Shown one piece after another: positions 32,801-43,867 of a stretch of DNA of 64,000 bases. A model generated the notes under the pieces. The model was not told the DNA's origin. It saw only the letters and a program-made list of their open reading frames with translations, and did no database searches. The translations under genes were made by a program, and so were the position numbers. Every line of letters starts with the position of its first letter. The stretch's first letter is position 1. The stretch is from Oxytricha trifallax (lineage: Eukaryota; Ciliophora; Spirotrichea; Sporadotrichida; Oxytrichidae): contig ARYC01000372.1 in NCBI GenBank assembly GCA_000711775.1, positions 1 through 64,000 of the forward strand, given 5' to 3'.

Positions 32801-35782
32801 CTCGCTTTGGTAGGATAATAAATGCGTAATTTGAATAACTAGATTTTTTATTAATTCTTATACCAAGCATAACAATTATAAAAAGTAAATTATTTATAAA
32901 TGGTTTAACTTTTAATATTTTTCTGTTTAATTTATATGCACGCATAAATAATTCATTAAAATACAACTATTTAAAAATTTTAATTTTATGCTTAATTAAT
33001 TATTATGAAGAGTTTCTTCAAATGAATCAGAAACTTTTAAAATGCAATCACAAATTACTTAAATGAGATTAATTTATTAATTTTATACTATTACGTTTTT
33101 AAATATCTTTATATTATTCAAATTACGCATTTATTATCCTACCAAAGCGAGAAAAATTGATAAAAAATTTCTCGCTTTGGTAGGTTTAAATTTTCAAGAA
33201 ACCAAGTAAGAATAAATATGAAATTTAGGATATATGCGAACAAATAAATTGCCAAAGATAGATATGTTAAACCAATTGCAAGAATTTTGGGTTATGAAGA
33301 TGCTGCCGTTGCTCCAAACAGAGTATTTTGGCTAAATTTATTTCTAGAAATTAGTAAGCTACCTTAAAAAGCTTACTGCATGAACTCAAAGAGTCAGAGT
33401 AACTGTAATGATTTGATTTTTAAGAATATTTATTATAATATTAACAGATATTAAGCTCTTTATGTATTTATATTTCTAAAAATTGGAAAATCTTTATATT
33501 TTAGCCAAATATGTGTTGGAACAGGATAATCATAGCTAAACTTTGGCTCAACCAAAAAGCCTGAAATTATTTATGTTGAGAGGGAGGTAAAGCTAAAAGC
33601 TCTTGAATTTGAAGAAGAGGTTTTTATCATAGAAGTAATAAACCAGAAGGAGAGTGCAGAGATAGGGGTTTAAACTTAAATTTATTATGTCGAGGAGCTA
33701 AAAGAACAGCAACAAATCGAAAAGATAAAAACATATTAAAGTGAAGACTGCTTGAATCTTTTCTCAACCGAACAAAGCTTGAAGAAATGCCTGAAAGAGG
33801 TACACTCTGGCAAAGTCAAGATCTATTTCAAGCATGAAAAGGTATATGGTAGGTATTAGTGCTTGACATGCATGAAATCATATAATCACTCAGCTAAAGT
33901 TAAAAGGCATATGCAAAAGCATCACCTCAGCGAGTTCTTGATTGAAGATTAATAGTATAAAAAACTAGTACCAGCTAAAAGAAAATCTAATACTCTTGAA
34001 AAATAAAGAGAGCAGTTGGAGAAACACAAGAGGCAGAAGCGATTTGAATCGATAAAACAACCAGTAGGCAATAAAATCTCAGCATGCATCTAAGCGAAAG
34101 CTATGAATATGCGAGCATTAAATGCAGTTGACATCAGCACTTGTATTGAAAACTACTTGAATATGAACGTGCCTGCAAAAGCAAAGCTTATATTAGTTGA
34201 TGAGTATGAATACAAGGTGTATCCCTTCAGTTATCTCCTTAAGAACCAACAGTATTAGAACGAGTTTGCTCATGAATACATGGTTCTTTCTTAGAGATGC
34301 CTAAAGAAAAGATTGCAAGAATTTGCTTAAGTTAGATGGTGTCATATTAAGCTATGGTTTTATCGCACGAAGACTCAAGAAATTTGAAATGACTCTGAGA
34401 GACTATCTCTATCATAATCGATACCCCTATGATTTAAACTATATACTTTCAGATATTGTAAATGGGCCAAGGAGTTGCGTGAACTTGGGTATGTTCATAG
34501 AGATTTGAAGCCTGAAAATGAAATGCTGAATCTCTGCCCATTTGAAGTAGTTGTAATCATTTTCAATAGAGCTTTAAGATAAGAGATTGTTACTTTAGCA
34601 TAAGTACTTGGGACTCCAGGATACTTCCCAATAAGAGAGAAGTGGAAAAATGGTTCTGTCTAATGGGATGTTTGGGCAGTAGCTGCAATAATATTAGAAA
34701 GTTACATGGAAAGTATATCTTACTTTGGTAATAAACATGAAAAGCAATCAATAAGTTTGGCTTTGAAACACATAAAGTAAGAAAATGTTTGCAAAGAAAT
34801 GAAAATCATAGTAGATAATTGTGAGAGCTCCAAACTATCTTCGATAAACAATTGATGATATCCTTGACTCATTAGAGAGAGCATGGTTCAAAAGATACAA
34901 TAAAGATAAACAAATAAAATTTGTTTGAATTAATAACACTAATAATCATTAAATATTCATTAAATTCACATATAACCTGCATTTTTTCAACTAACCCCAA
35001 TAAGATCCCCAACTATACCCTACAAATCAAAGCACTTATAAACCTCACTAAGGGGTTTTGGGGTTTTGAGTGCAAGCACAAGAATTGATTCAAAGATTTA
35101 GAAGCAAGGAGGATTTGCATCGCTACCTGGTGCAGCAAGGTAATGAACTTATAGTAACTAATCTTGATTATGTAGTTGGTTTGTTCGTGTCAACGATGGA
35201 AGGTACTAAAATTCCACTTAAGATGTAAAGTTTGCAGAGATTCCGAACTATCCAGAAATTAGTGACTAACTTATATGATGATGCTATGAACGACCCAGAG
35301 GTTTCGCAGTACCTGCTCACTAAGAAGCAGTTGTCAAATAAAATACTTAAAAGAAACTATTTCTTTGGCATACTTGCAACAATTAAAAGTGATTACTTGA
35401 GAGAGATTATTAAAGAATCTCATAAGAAAATGTACAGCATCTCTTCAGAAGATAAGGACAAACAAGGGATCAAGATAAGTGAGAGCTGGCTATCAGAGCT
35501 GCAGAAGCACCCTTATATCTCAAGTAAGATTTTTAGCTTAACTCTTAAGAAAAGTCTGGTACTGGCATCTTATTGATGAAGGAAAAGAGCAAGCTTCACA
35601 GAGAGCGAAAGTCGCAGACAAAGTATGAAGTTAGCAAGAGACGTGATAAAAATATTTAGCCTCCAGAGTCAATGAACATAGATGCTGAAGCTGGCAGTAA
35701 GAGAAGAAACTTAGGAAAAGGGAAGTAACAGGAGGAAGAAAAGACAAAGAAGCCAGCTCCTGCGAAAGAATTTTAAATGTGA
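29840..35782 (+). CDS. TBE-A 22-kDa gene, split by nested TBE-B
   Basis: Starts at ATG 29840 (MESINDAMKR). TBE-B is inserted after codon 10 with target AGT on both sides; removal with one AGT copy continues as VQAQELIQRFRSKEDLHRYL. Intron 1 is at 35140-35175 (36 nt) and intron 2 at 35524-35549 (26 nt), both GTAA...AG. The core reads RNYFFGILATIKSDYLREII and ISESWLSELQKHPYIS, and after intron 2 KKSGTGILLMKEKSKLHRER. The end is charged, stopping at TGA 35780-35782. About a dozen residues near 35225-35270 are out of register compared with TBE-C (PNYPEIS is found in another frame), so two compensating indels are likely. The role of the protein in TBEs is unknown. Confidence 0.85.
29970..31051 (+). 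pseudogene. TBE-B 42-kDa DDE transposase
   Basis: The frame starts at ATG 29970 (MRNRNQRNLGSIYDEKYLDL), about 100 bp inside the element end, with a helix-turn-helix-like N-terminus (NYAAIAKLL.KSASTVRYH). The catalytic residues lie in FIHANEAVFTFNTF (first acidic residue changed from HADEA of TBE-C to HANEA), LFVDNLSVHKTKESK and FNGIKFYWSQIK (E of the triad reads K; FNGIEFYW in TBE-C). A duplicated stretch CACAATATTGACTGCCTC near 30220-30250 shifts the frame. It ends at TGA 31051. It belongs to the IS630/Tc1-like superfamily and is probably inactive. Confidence 0.85.
31060..31849 (-). CDS. TBE-B 22-kDa protein gene (two introns)
   Basis: Starts at ATG 31849 (MESLNDQMKRDEAQKMISRF). Intron 1 is at 31714-31749 (36 nt) and intron 2 at 31294-31319 (26 nt), both GTAAG...AG on the minus strand. 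After splicing, LHVGLFLPTMEGTKI and RKSGTGIYLMKEHTKAHRDR read through. The usual TGA after FNM is changed here, so the exact end, near 31060, is uncertain and may overlap the transposase end. At least one further frame change lies between the introns. Function unknown; conserved in all TBEs of the window. Confidence 0.78.
32035..32215. promoter_or_regulatory. GTAC-centred repeats between divergent TBE-B genes
   Basis: At least seven copies of TTAGTAC/GTACTAA or GGTACC type motifs (CTAGTACTAAAT, TTAGTACTGGTACTAAAT, TTGGTACCAATT, TTAGTACCAGTACC) fill the gap between the 22-kDa and 57-kDa starts. The same gap in TBE-C at 48260-48290 keeps GTTAGTACTAGTACC. Candidate bidirectional promoter or protein-binding array. 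Confidence 0.5.
32416..34928 (+). pseudogene. TBE-B 57-kDa zinc-finger/kinase gene, interrupted
   Basis: Starts at ATG 32416 after the conserved upstream motif AATTTAAATTTGAATTTAAA and is interrupted nine codons in by the foldback element at 32445-33507. Zinc-finger cysteines and histidines follow near 33745-33935 (EDCLNLFSTEQSLKK, CLTCMKSYNHSAKVKRHMQK). The kinase region near 34320-34650 shows LLKLDGVILSYGFIARRLKK, the catalytic loop HRDLKPENEML and TLAQVLGTPGYFPIREKW. It ends at TGA 34926-34928, 140 bp from the element end. Several frame changes occur, including one before the kinase part. Confidence 0.8.
32445..33507. mobile_element. Foldback element in TBE-B, AAT-flanked
   Basis: Inverted arms of about 390 bp begin TGGCTAAAATATAAAG and end in the complement; the spacer is about 280 bp. 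Each arm ends internally in a hairpin made from CCTACCAAAGCGAGAAA. AAT lies on both sides (32442-32444 and 33508-33510), the same 3-bp ANT target used by TBEs. No gene of its own. It interrupts the 57-kDa gene near its start. Confidence 0.9.
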
Positions 35783-37369
35783 CTTATATATTCATTAACT
35801 TAACTACAAAACTTATTTGTATACATTCCTTCTCCCTTCCTTACCAAACTTTTAAGCTCACTAATTATTTACTCTCTTCGCTGAACTTTTAATAAAGTCT
35901 ACTGTATCGAAAGATAGGTCATACATCAAGTGGTATAGCAGCAGTTTCTTGTAATCACCTTTAGTATACCCCAGTAGAATTTAATTCCATTAAGCAATTG
36001 ACTGTAAGGCACGTTGAGCACTGGTGTTATTCTAAGTTGTTCATAACTCTTCCTGGTTTCTTTTGTCTTATGAACAGAAAGATTATCAACGAATAGTATA
36101 ATCTTTTATTCATGGTACTTCTCTCAATCTCTCAAAGCTGCTCTAAGAACTTATTATACTGCTCTGTCTTGATTAAGCGATGATGAATAACATAGCATCC
36201 TCGCTAATAACTAAAAAAATTGCCATTGTTTATACCTTGACTTTTTTGTCATTTACGTTTGTATTACTATGCCTCTTATACCAAGACTTCTAGATGAGAA
36301 TGTTGAGCGTAAAAAATGCCTCGTAAGAATTAGAGAAATTACTTACATTTTCCAAAGAATGATTAAATAATCAAGAATAGAAATATAATATATACTTACT
36401 TTATTTATAATAAAATTAATATATACCTTATATTATCGAATATGTGAATAACTTATAAAAAGATAATATGAACTATGCTTTTCTCAAAAACTATTTGTAA
36501 ATTTAATGTATAAACATAATTAATAATTCAAATTAAATTTAACCAATAAAAAATTAACTTAATAAAAATGAACAAAGATAGTTAGATAGTTGATAATATA
36601 ATAAAAGCAAATGGTATGTATAAAATATGGAAGTTAATTTAGTTTAAAACGAAAGATAATTAATTTTACGAGCTATGTCTAAAAAATAAATTTTGACTTA
36701 TCCTGTTGAAGTAATGATTTTTTAAAAATATTATTATAACAAATCTAAGTTTTTGATTATTAATGATCGTCTGCATAAATATTCAAATTTTCTCTAAATG
36801 TATAAACTTTTATTCTTTTAAACCCTCCGCATTTAGTTATTTATAGCTTCAGTTATTGTTGTAAAATGCAGAGTGAAATCAATCACTCTCATGATACGTC
36901 TCACACCTTTTTAAGTGATACCATTTCATTTATAAATGATTGCAGTAGTAGACTTTTCTGAGATTTTTAACTCAGGGAACTGGCAGTGAAACATAGTATC
37001 TCGTTTGTCAGGAAAGAAGTGATCCATATACTTCAAGGTTTTTTAATTGATAATATAGTCATTTATGATAAATTAAAAGAAAAATATAGAATTGTAAGAA
37101 TTGAAATACAAGTGAATTAGATTATTTATTACACTAATAGAAAATCTACAATAAACAGTTTCAGCATTTTTGTCACCTTCATTTCTATCTCCATTTTTCC
37201 ATTAATGAACTCAATAGCCTTGCATGTGTTCCCCTGCTGAAAATTTGTCTTGTTCACTAACTACCACAACTGACAGGGACTTCTGTAAAAATAACCTTTT
37301 ATATATGTTTTTTGTAACTTACTTTATTTGTTAGTGAACAGCCTCTACCAGCGGCTCTGTAAATTGTTT

Positions 37370-39006
37370 GGATACCCCCTCCAAATCTGGAATTTTTTAA
37401 ATTCCAGTTTTAAACTGGAATTCCAGATTTAAATCTGGAATCCCAATAAGTTTCAGATTTAGATCTGGAACCGTAATATGATTTAAATATTCCAGATGTG
37501 TACCTGGAATTCCAGTTTAAAACTGGAATAAAATTTATACTTCATTATTATAGATATAATTGTTCATTTTAGTTTGTATTTAAATTTTTGCAAATTTTTT
37601 TAATGTATAATTTAAATGAATCTAAATAGAGACTTAATCTAAACAAACACTTTAAAATTAATAATAAATTGAAGATTTTTTTTTAAAATCATTATAATTT
37701 TTTTATATTTATAAAAATGATGCTTGGATATACCGATTGAAAGAGAAATTTCTATTTATATAATTGAAATAATTACTACTTTAAATGCAAAAGTTCAAAA
37801 TCTTTATTATGAATTAATTTTAATCAAACAACAAATTCAAAGCTTTTTAATGGGTAAATTTTAATGGATAAATATAATATTTAAATATTCTAGATAATAA
37901 TAAAAGTGCATAAGTTATTATGAAACTAAGTTAATCTATTTAAAAAATTTAGTTAAATTAAGAAACAATTCTTTTTATTTAGCTTGCCATTATAATTCAT
38001 TTAAACTAATTAATTAATGAATATATCAGCTCTTTATTATTAAAATTACAATTATAAATCTTTGAATACTAACTATTAGGTTTATTTTATTAAAAGATCT
38101 CCCTCTAGCAATAATATTATAAATGGTATATTTATATTAATTATGGTAATAAAAATTCAAGGGGGGAGATATTTACTGCCAAGGTTTATGATAAAACAAC
38201 TTTTTTAGTGAAATTTCCTGTCAAGAACATTTTTTAATGTAATTATTTTTTGACATTTTAATACCTCTTATGATTTTCACATTTTTTATTTTCACATTTT
38301 TTTTATTCAAGCAATTTATTCTGCCACACATGAATTATTACAAAATCTAATTTATATTGAGCTTTATTTTTTTTTAAATATATAATCTTATTTTCTAATA
38401 GTTTTCCAAAATTTTTACTAAAGATTATGATAAAATTCTGTTCTATATCTCAATATATGATATTAGAGTATAATTGCAATTTATCGATATAACTCTTAAA
38501 ATGTTTAACTTATCTTTGGCCATTTAATGTGTAAATAATTATTTATTAAAATATTTTATATAAAATGAATAAAAATTATATTAAAAAAAGTTTACTTGAA
38601 AGGAAACTTCCCCCCAAAAATTCAATTATAAGTTTAAGTTGAAGAATTTTTTTCCTTTCAACAGAATTTTTCTACATAGTAATTTTAATTATAAAAAAAT
38701 TCCTTGGAAACTTTAAATTTATCGTAATTATAAAAAAAACAGAAAAATTTATATTGATAAAAATCAAGATTTATTTATAAGTTTATATAAAATATTTTAA
38801 CATTATTATAAAGCATTACATTAAAGAATTCCAGGTGTATTTCTGGAATTCCAGGATTATAACTGGAATTCCAGATTTATACCTGGAATTATTGATTTTT
38901 GTGTAATAATGGGATTCCAGAGCTAATCTGGAATTCCAGTTTAAAACTGGAATTCAAAAGCCAAATCTGGAATTTCAAAAAGTTCCAGATTTGGTGGGGG
39001 TATCCT
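37370..39006. mobile_element. Palindrome-array foldback element F5
   Basis: Ends read GGATACCCCCTCCAAATCTG and the complement. Flanking direct repeats ATTGTTT lie at 37363-37369 and 39007-39013. Just inside each end sits an array of about 20-bp palindromes of the form TTCCAG-TTTAAA-CTGGAA, at least six on the left (37390-37530) and about six on the right (38825-38990). The interior is A+T-rich and holds a nested element (38161-38615). No protein is encoded. Confidence 0.85.
38161..38615. mobile_element. G-tract foldback element F6 nested in F5
   Basis: Opens with six G and AGATATTTACTGCC and closes with AAAGGAAACTTC plus six C in total. The 10-bp repeat AAAAATTCAA lies on both sides (38151-38160 and 38616-38625). 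The ends relate to F4 (AAGTTTCCT). It is non-coding, and younger than F5 because it lies inside it. Confidence 0.8.
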
Positions 39007-39404
39007 ATTGTTTCCATTTTAATATTATCCATTTTAATTTAATTTTATCAATCATCGATTATTTTTCATAATTAAGCCTCTATAAAACTTTGAATTCCTT
39101 CCTTATGGGATAATATTTCATCTATTAATGCTTTAATTACACAGCTTTTAAACAGTGAGATTGAACAGTTAATGCACTTCACTTAAATAGCAGAAATATA
39201 ACTTATATTTTAGTACAAGAATGACTTATTCACTATATAAATCACATCCATAACAGTTTAAACACTAAATCTTTAAACTCTTCATCATAAATAAACCCAA
39301 AAAGCTAGTATCTTTAGTATCGCATTTAATTAATACCCCAAACCCCTAACCAATTCCCTTAAAATCAAAACACTTATAAACCAGAGTTAAGGATTACTCA
39401 CTGA

Positions 39405-39860
39405 GGGAAATAAAGATTTCTTAAAAATGGATATATATTTTGTAAATTTTAGTCGAATATTTAATATTGCTTGATAGTTTAACAAGATTTTAATAATCTA
39501 AGGAAGTTAAGTGAAAATTATGATATTTAAGAAGTTATTTTGTAAGTGGAGAATTAGAAAAGTAAAAAGAACTGCACTTTTGGGTGATAAAATATTTCTT
39601 AAAAGTCGGTTTTCCATTTCTAATCTTAAGTTGAATAATTCATATCGCTTCATGATTTTACTTGATTTGAAGAATCTTAGGAATTTGATTTGAAAAATCT
39701 TAGGAAGTAAGTTATAATTTTTATATATTAGAAGAAATCTTGTAAGTGAGGTATTGAAAGTGTATAGGATTGCTCTTTGATTGATATAAATATTTCTAAA
39801 AAGTTAATTTATCTTTTGTTAACTTTAGTCAAAATATTCATATAGAATAATGTTTTAATT
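39405..39860 (+). repeat. Degenerate tandem repeat, unit about 190 bp
   Basis: Blocks starting AAATATTTCT(T/A)AAAA and containing TTTAGTC(G/A)AATAT recur at about 39415, 39590 and 39785, with GGAAGTTAAG/GGAAGTAAG and TTTTGTAAGTGGAG/CTTGTAAGTGAG blocks between. The left flank of TBE-A at 26535-26612 holds the same motif (AATTTTAGTCGAATATAT), which suggests that TBE-A was inserted into this array. Confidence 0.65.
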
Positions 39861-40890
39861 TAGATGATCTAATATTTTACTTTAAATTTATATTCGTTAA
39901 ACATAATTACTTTCATTTAATTAATTACTTTTATTTAACTCTTTTAACATTATAAAAACTAAAATAATCGTTTTAAATTCTTCATATAATTTCTTTTTAG
40001 AGTCTTCCCTTTTTTATTTTAAAATTGAGGATAAATATATTTTTAATTTTCCCCTTGCATTTTAATTCTATAATAATACACTAATATATGGTTTATGATA
40101 AATATAAATTTTAGGGAAGTTATTTGCACTTAAATTAAATATCTTTTTTTTCTATAAAAATTAATCAATATAACAACTATCAACCAACTTCCGAACTAAT
40201 TTCATTGATATAATTATACTTAATTTATTAATCAATTAGTCAATATCTTTTCAGATTCCAACATCTCTTACATTTTTCATCTGATATTTTTTATGTATCT
40301 TTATCATTATATTTTCCTCTCTGTTCTCATAATAATTCCAAGTATTGTATCCAACTGTTTTTAGAATTCTAATTAAACTTATTATGTTCTTTCTATAACT
40401 ATAAAATGTTAGGCTTTATTTTCTTGAAATACTTGAATGATTTATGAATATTCTTTTAATATTCATGAGTCATAAAAAATTTTAATTGTATAATTTAAAT
40501 AAAATTTATTAAATTTTACATGAATAAAAATATTGCATGAAACTTCCTCGAGTGCAGGAAACTTTTCCCCCATTTTTTTCTCTGTTAACTCATTTATTTT
40601 TTAATTAATTGATTAATAAGAAAAATTTGTTGAATCGGTCAAATTATAGAAATCTAAATATTCAAATTCATAAAACCGTAATATAAAATATTTGAAAATT
40701 ATCGATATAATTTTTTAATAAAATCATCATGAATTTTAAACATGATATTGTTAAGTGCTGTATTCTTAAAGTTTATTCAATAGTACTATTAGCATGTGCT
40801 AATTATGTTGTATTTATGATATAAGTATTTTTTTAATATATTTTCTGTATATTTTATAGTTTGAAGTTTAATTTTTTTTTAATTGAAATT
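39861..40890. other. AT-rich stretch with a relic foldback end
   Basis: No gene was seen. At 40551-40573 GCAGGAAACTTTTCCCCC repeats the terminal sequence of foldback element F4 in inverse form; a possible partner GGGAAGTTATTTGCAC lies near 40114, which would make a relic element of about 460 bp. Confidence 0.5.
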
Positions 40891-41445
40891 TTGGCGAGCT
40901 ACCATGAAAAATTTGATCGTGGTAGCTCACCATTTTTATTATATTTATTCATCTAATTATGTTAAAATTTAATCATATAGAATTTTGTAAACTCTTAGTC
41001 AACTTAAGTAATGCTTATAATCATTCCTTTTAGATAAGTTTTATTTCAAATAAAATAAATGGTATATAATAAAATAAAAATATAATTATTTCTGATACTA
41101 AGCATAAGAGTGCACTTTCATTTTTTATAAATGAACTTCTATAATTTAAAATCAAATAATTAAATTGAGTATATTTAATAAAAACCAATTAAAATTAAAG
41201 AAATATGATTTGCTGAACTTATAAATCAGTAAAAATAATATAATTTAGTCTAAACTAGATGTTTTATTTTAAATAAATGAACTTTTAAGTCAATTTAAAT
41301 TTTTCAATAAAAGGTTCTTAAAATCATTAAATAATCTAAATCTATATAAAAAGCATTCTTAAAGATAAATATATATAAATTAAAATAATTAAATAATAGA
41401 TTTGGTTGAGCTACCACAATTTAATTTTTCATGGTAGCTCGCCAA
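40891..41445. mobile_element. Foldback element with GAGCTACCA hairpin ends
   Basis: Terminal inverted repeats of about 30 bp (TTGGCGAGCTACCATGAAAA and complement) each contain a hairpin in which GAGCTACCA pairs with TGGTAGCTC. The centre is A+T-rich without a gene. The target duplication was not resolved. The layout matches the elements at 13729 and 32445 though the sequence differs. Confidence 0.75.
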
Positions 41446-41889
41446 ATACAATATAAAAAATAATAAATTTTCAAACAACTAATAAGATGAGAGCATTAAT
41501 GGCTAGTATGAATAATCATTACAAATACTACTAAACTTATAAAACAAACTAAATAAATTGCTCAATAATTAACTACTATAAAATACCTAACAACTCTATT
41601 TGTAATTTTTTTATATTTTAATTAATGATTATAACTATAAATGTTAAATATTAAATATCTCGGTTTGATTGCTTTAAATATTTATATTACTATAATTTTC
41701 TGATTAAACAATTTTTTCTTAATAACTTTTGTTTACATTTTAAATGAACCAATAATTTAATTATTAATAATACTCTATTTTATTAATAATCAATTAAAGT
41801 TGCTAAAATTAGTGCAGAAATAAATGAAATTTTTACTTTTATTAACCCCTTTTACCAATTATTAGTCAAATATTAGTTATAATAAATAT
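41446..41889. other. AT-rich stretch, no gene seen
   Basis: A+T-rich DNA right of the foldback element; nothing supportable. Confidence 0.5.
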
Positions 41890-42260
41890 ATCATTTTATA
41901 TTATTTACAGTAACATGTTTTTGCTTTAGATAATGTCTCCCTAGGCTGGGTATAATTTCGTTTCCTTATAGCTGCGGCATTAGAACCCAGAGGTATTCTT
42001 CTATTTGATATTGCTCTTGAAGTCTTTAGCAAATGAGTAGATGTAAAGTGGTTCTCCTTGATTATTTTAGATGTAAAGCGATTGGTAGTTCCTCGATTAA
42101 AAAACATTATTTTCTGGAAGTTTCCTCTACCTATTCTTCATTGAGTCCTTCTCTCCCTATATCTAATTCCTCGATCTTTACTACAGCTTTATTTATGAAT
42201 CACGAGGCACCACCTATTGGACAGCATTCATTCTCTTGCAATTTCTACTTGTGTTATCTT
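41890..42260 (-). other. Possible coding segment
   Basis: The minus strand has a TGA-free run from about 42205, reading INKAVVKIEELDIGREGLNE and onward, but two other minus frames are also partly open, so the register is unsure beyond 42120. GC content is well above the flanks. No family recognised. It may be a germline segment of an unknown gene. Confidence 0.3.
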
Positions 42261-43049
42261 TAGCTATTTCATATTACTTAGTTAAGTATTTTCATTATAA
42301 TAATGATTATAAATTTTTGAATTAATATAAATTGATTTTCTAATAAATATATATTAGAAAATACTTAAAATATTCAAAATATAACTAAATTTAAAATGAA
42401 AATAAATGAAGTTTTAAAAACATCTCTAATTTAGTAGTTCTCCTTATCAGAAATGGATAAAGTAAGTTAATGCTTTTATTATTTTCATTTTTAATTGCAA
42501 TTTCTCCATTCAAAAAAGCATATTTCGCTTAAATGTTCTTAGACATTTCCTTAAATATAAGTTTTAAGGTTCTCATTTTGCAAAAACTTGATTTCAAAAA
42601 ATGATTATTATTTCAAAAGTAATTTATAAACTGTAGGGTATTTCTTTCTCGCAGCTATTTTTATGTATATTAAATTTAACATTTGGCTTATGAAAAAGTA
42701 TGGAGTACGAAATTATTTTAATTTACTATAAATCTATTGATATACTTTTCAAATTGAGTAGATTTAAGGACTAAAAATATAATAACTATAAGTGTTCTAA
42801 AATACAAAAAACATAGATTATTAAAACTAATTCATTTACTTTTTATTTTAGTCATTTAGAATGTATATTAATTTATAAATAATAAAATAACGGCTGTTTT
42901 TATTAAAATAATTCTTATATTCCCTATTGTTTTGTATTTTATTAAGATTTATTGATGTATTGTTCTTGACATCCTATTATCTCCATATTAGCAAGATTTG
43001 ATAAAAGCATCTTCCATTGCATTGACTTTCTTATTATAGACAGTGATCA
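42261..43049. other. AT-rich stretch, no gene seen
   Basis: A+T-rich DNA between two coding-like islands. No repeat stands out. Confidence 0.45.
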
Positions 43050-43840
43050 ATTTACGGCATGGCAATATTAGAGATATATTCACTTTTTACAATACTCAAA
43101 TGATTTGTAGTTCTCGATAACTGTGTAATGGCCACTATTATTCAAGATGATGAAATATGGTTTGGGATTATTCTTCAGATGTTTCTGGATATAAGTTGAT
43201 ATTCTTTCTCTGATATCTTACACTATTCCTTTCAAGCTTAGTGAAATTCTTTAAATTTAAAATCTATTGACAAAACTAATTATTCTCAATTTAAATATTA
43301 TTATTATTACAGAATTCTTTGATTAGGAGGTGGCATATTATCAATCTATCTGAGATAGAGCATCTTTAAACGGCATTATGAAACTTCTCGATCGTTGTGA
43401 GATTCACTCAAGTTCTGTGGTTTAGAATTCAAAGTTTTAAATAAAATGGCAATTCATCATCTAAAGTTTTTGAAATGCTGAAGTAAAGTCAATAAGAGTT
43501 GTTAGACATAGTTTAACTCTTTTCTGGTTTATCATAAATGAGCCTTTTAATTTTCTTATTGTGATTGTGTGGGAAGAACTTCCTCGCTATTTACTTCATT
43601 TCAACCTGCTGATGCACATTGATGCCATGATTTTAATTGTTCTCACCTCCAAGAATGGCTTTGACAGTTTCAATCATTTCCTATGTTAAGCATTCATAGC
43701 TGTTTATAATATCAGGCAATCTTTGTAGCCTCTCGTTAAAGATGGTGGCAAGCAACAAACACAGGACATGCTATTCAGCTTTAAGAGCGACAGCAGATTT
43801 ACTAATTAGGATGGCCAGTTTTCTTCATAGATCGCTTGCA
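43050..43840 (-). pseudogene. Unrecognised minus-strand gene with possible intron
   Basis: Coding blocks on the minus strand: from about 43830, LAILISKSAVALKAEQHVLC and QRLPDIINSYECLTQEMIET; then near 43600, VEMKQIARKFFPHNHNKKIK; after a frame change near 43500, ESHNDREVSQCRLKMLYL; then, past a possible 47-nt intron at 43264-43310 (GTAATA...CAATAG), SLKGIVQDIRERISTYIQKH and PYFIILNNSGHYTVIENYKS to a TGA near 43067. Removing the intron keeps the frame. The start is not visible; the retroposon at 43868 begins just upstream. No family is recognised. It is either a decayed gene or separated germline segments. Confidence 0.45.
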
Positions 43841-43867
43841 AAGGAGATATTTATTAAAATTAATGAG

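Larger units (their letters stand above)
29872..35068. mobile_element. TBE-B, a whole TBE nested in TBE-A
   Basis: Both telomere-like ends are present: CAAAACCAAACCCCTTAGTG at 29872 and GGGGTTTTGGGGTTTTG at 35068. The 3-bp target AGT flanks it (29869-29871 and 35069-35071). It lies in the reverse orientation to TBE-A: 42-kDa (plus), 22-kDa (minus), 57-kDa (plus). Its length of 5197 bp includes a 1063-bp foldback element in the 57-kDa gene, leaving about 4.1 kb. The proteins are very similar to TBE-C, so both belong to one younger subfamily. Confidence 0.95.
35792..39260 (-). pseudogene. TBE-A 42-kDa DDE transposase, several insertions
   Basis: The minus-strand remains end at TGA 35792. The C-terminal part at 35800-36350 is well kept and covers the region after the second D, with matches to TBE-C around the VHKTK and NVP.SQ segments (35965-36090). 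Coding then stops at an AT-rich stretch (36355-36825) and resumes at 36830-37300 with the segment homologous to RVKRVIDFTVPFY and FHRKFP of TBE-C. The element at 37370-39006 splits the N-terminal part; remnants continue to about 39260 before the right terminal repeat. Clearly inactive. Confidence 0.65.
26613..39400. mobile_element. TBE-A, an old TBE carrying several later insertions
   Basis: The left terminal repeat (26613-26690, starting TAAAATCCCAAACTCCCTGA) and the right one (39333-39400) are degenerate inverted copies of each other and of the C4A4 TBE ends. The gene order equals TBE-C: 57-kDa (minus), 22-kDa (plus), 42-kDa (minus). Insertions inside it are foldback elements at 27514-28084 and 28531-29044, a whole TBE (TBE-B) at 29872-35068, an AT-rich segment near 36355-36825, and the palindrome-rich element at 37370-39006. 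Subtracting these leaves about 4.3 kb, close to a normal TBE. Its proteins differ clearly from those of TBE-B and TBE-C, so it belongs to another subfamily. Confidence 0.85.
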
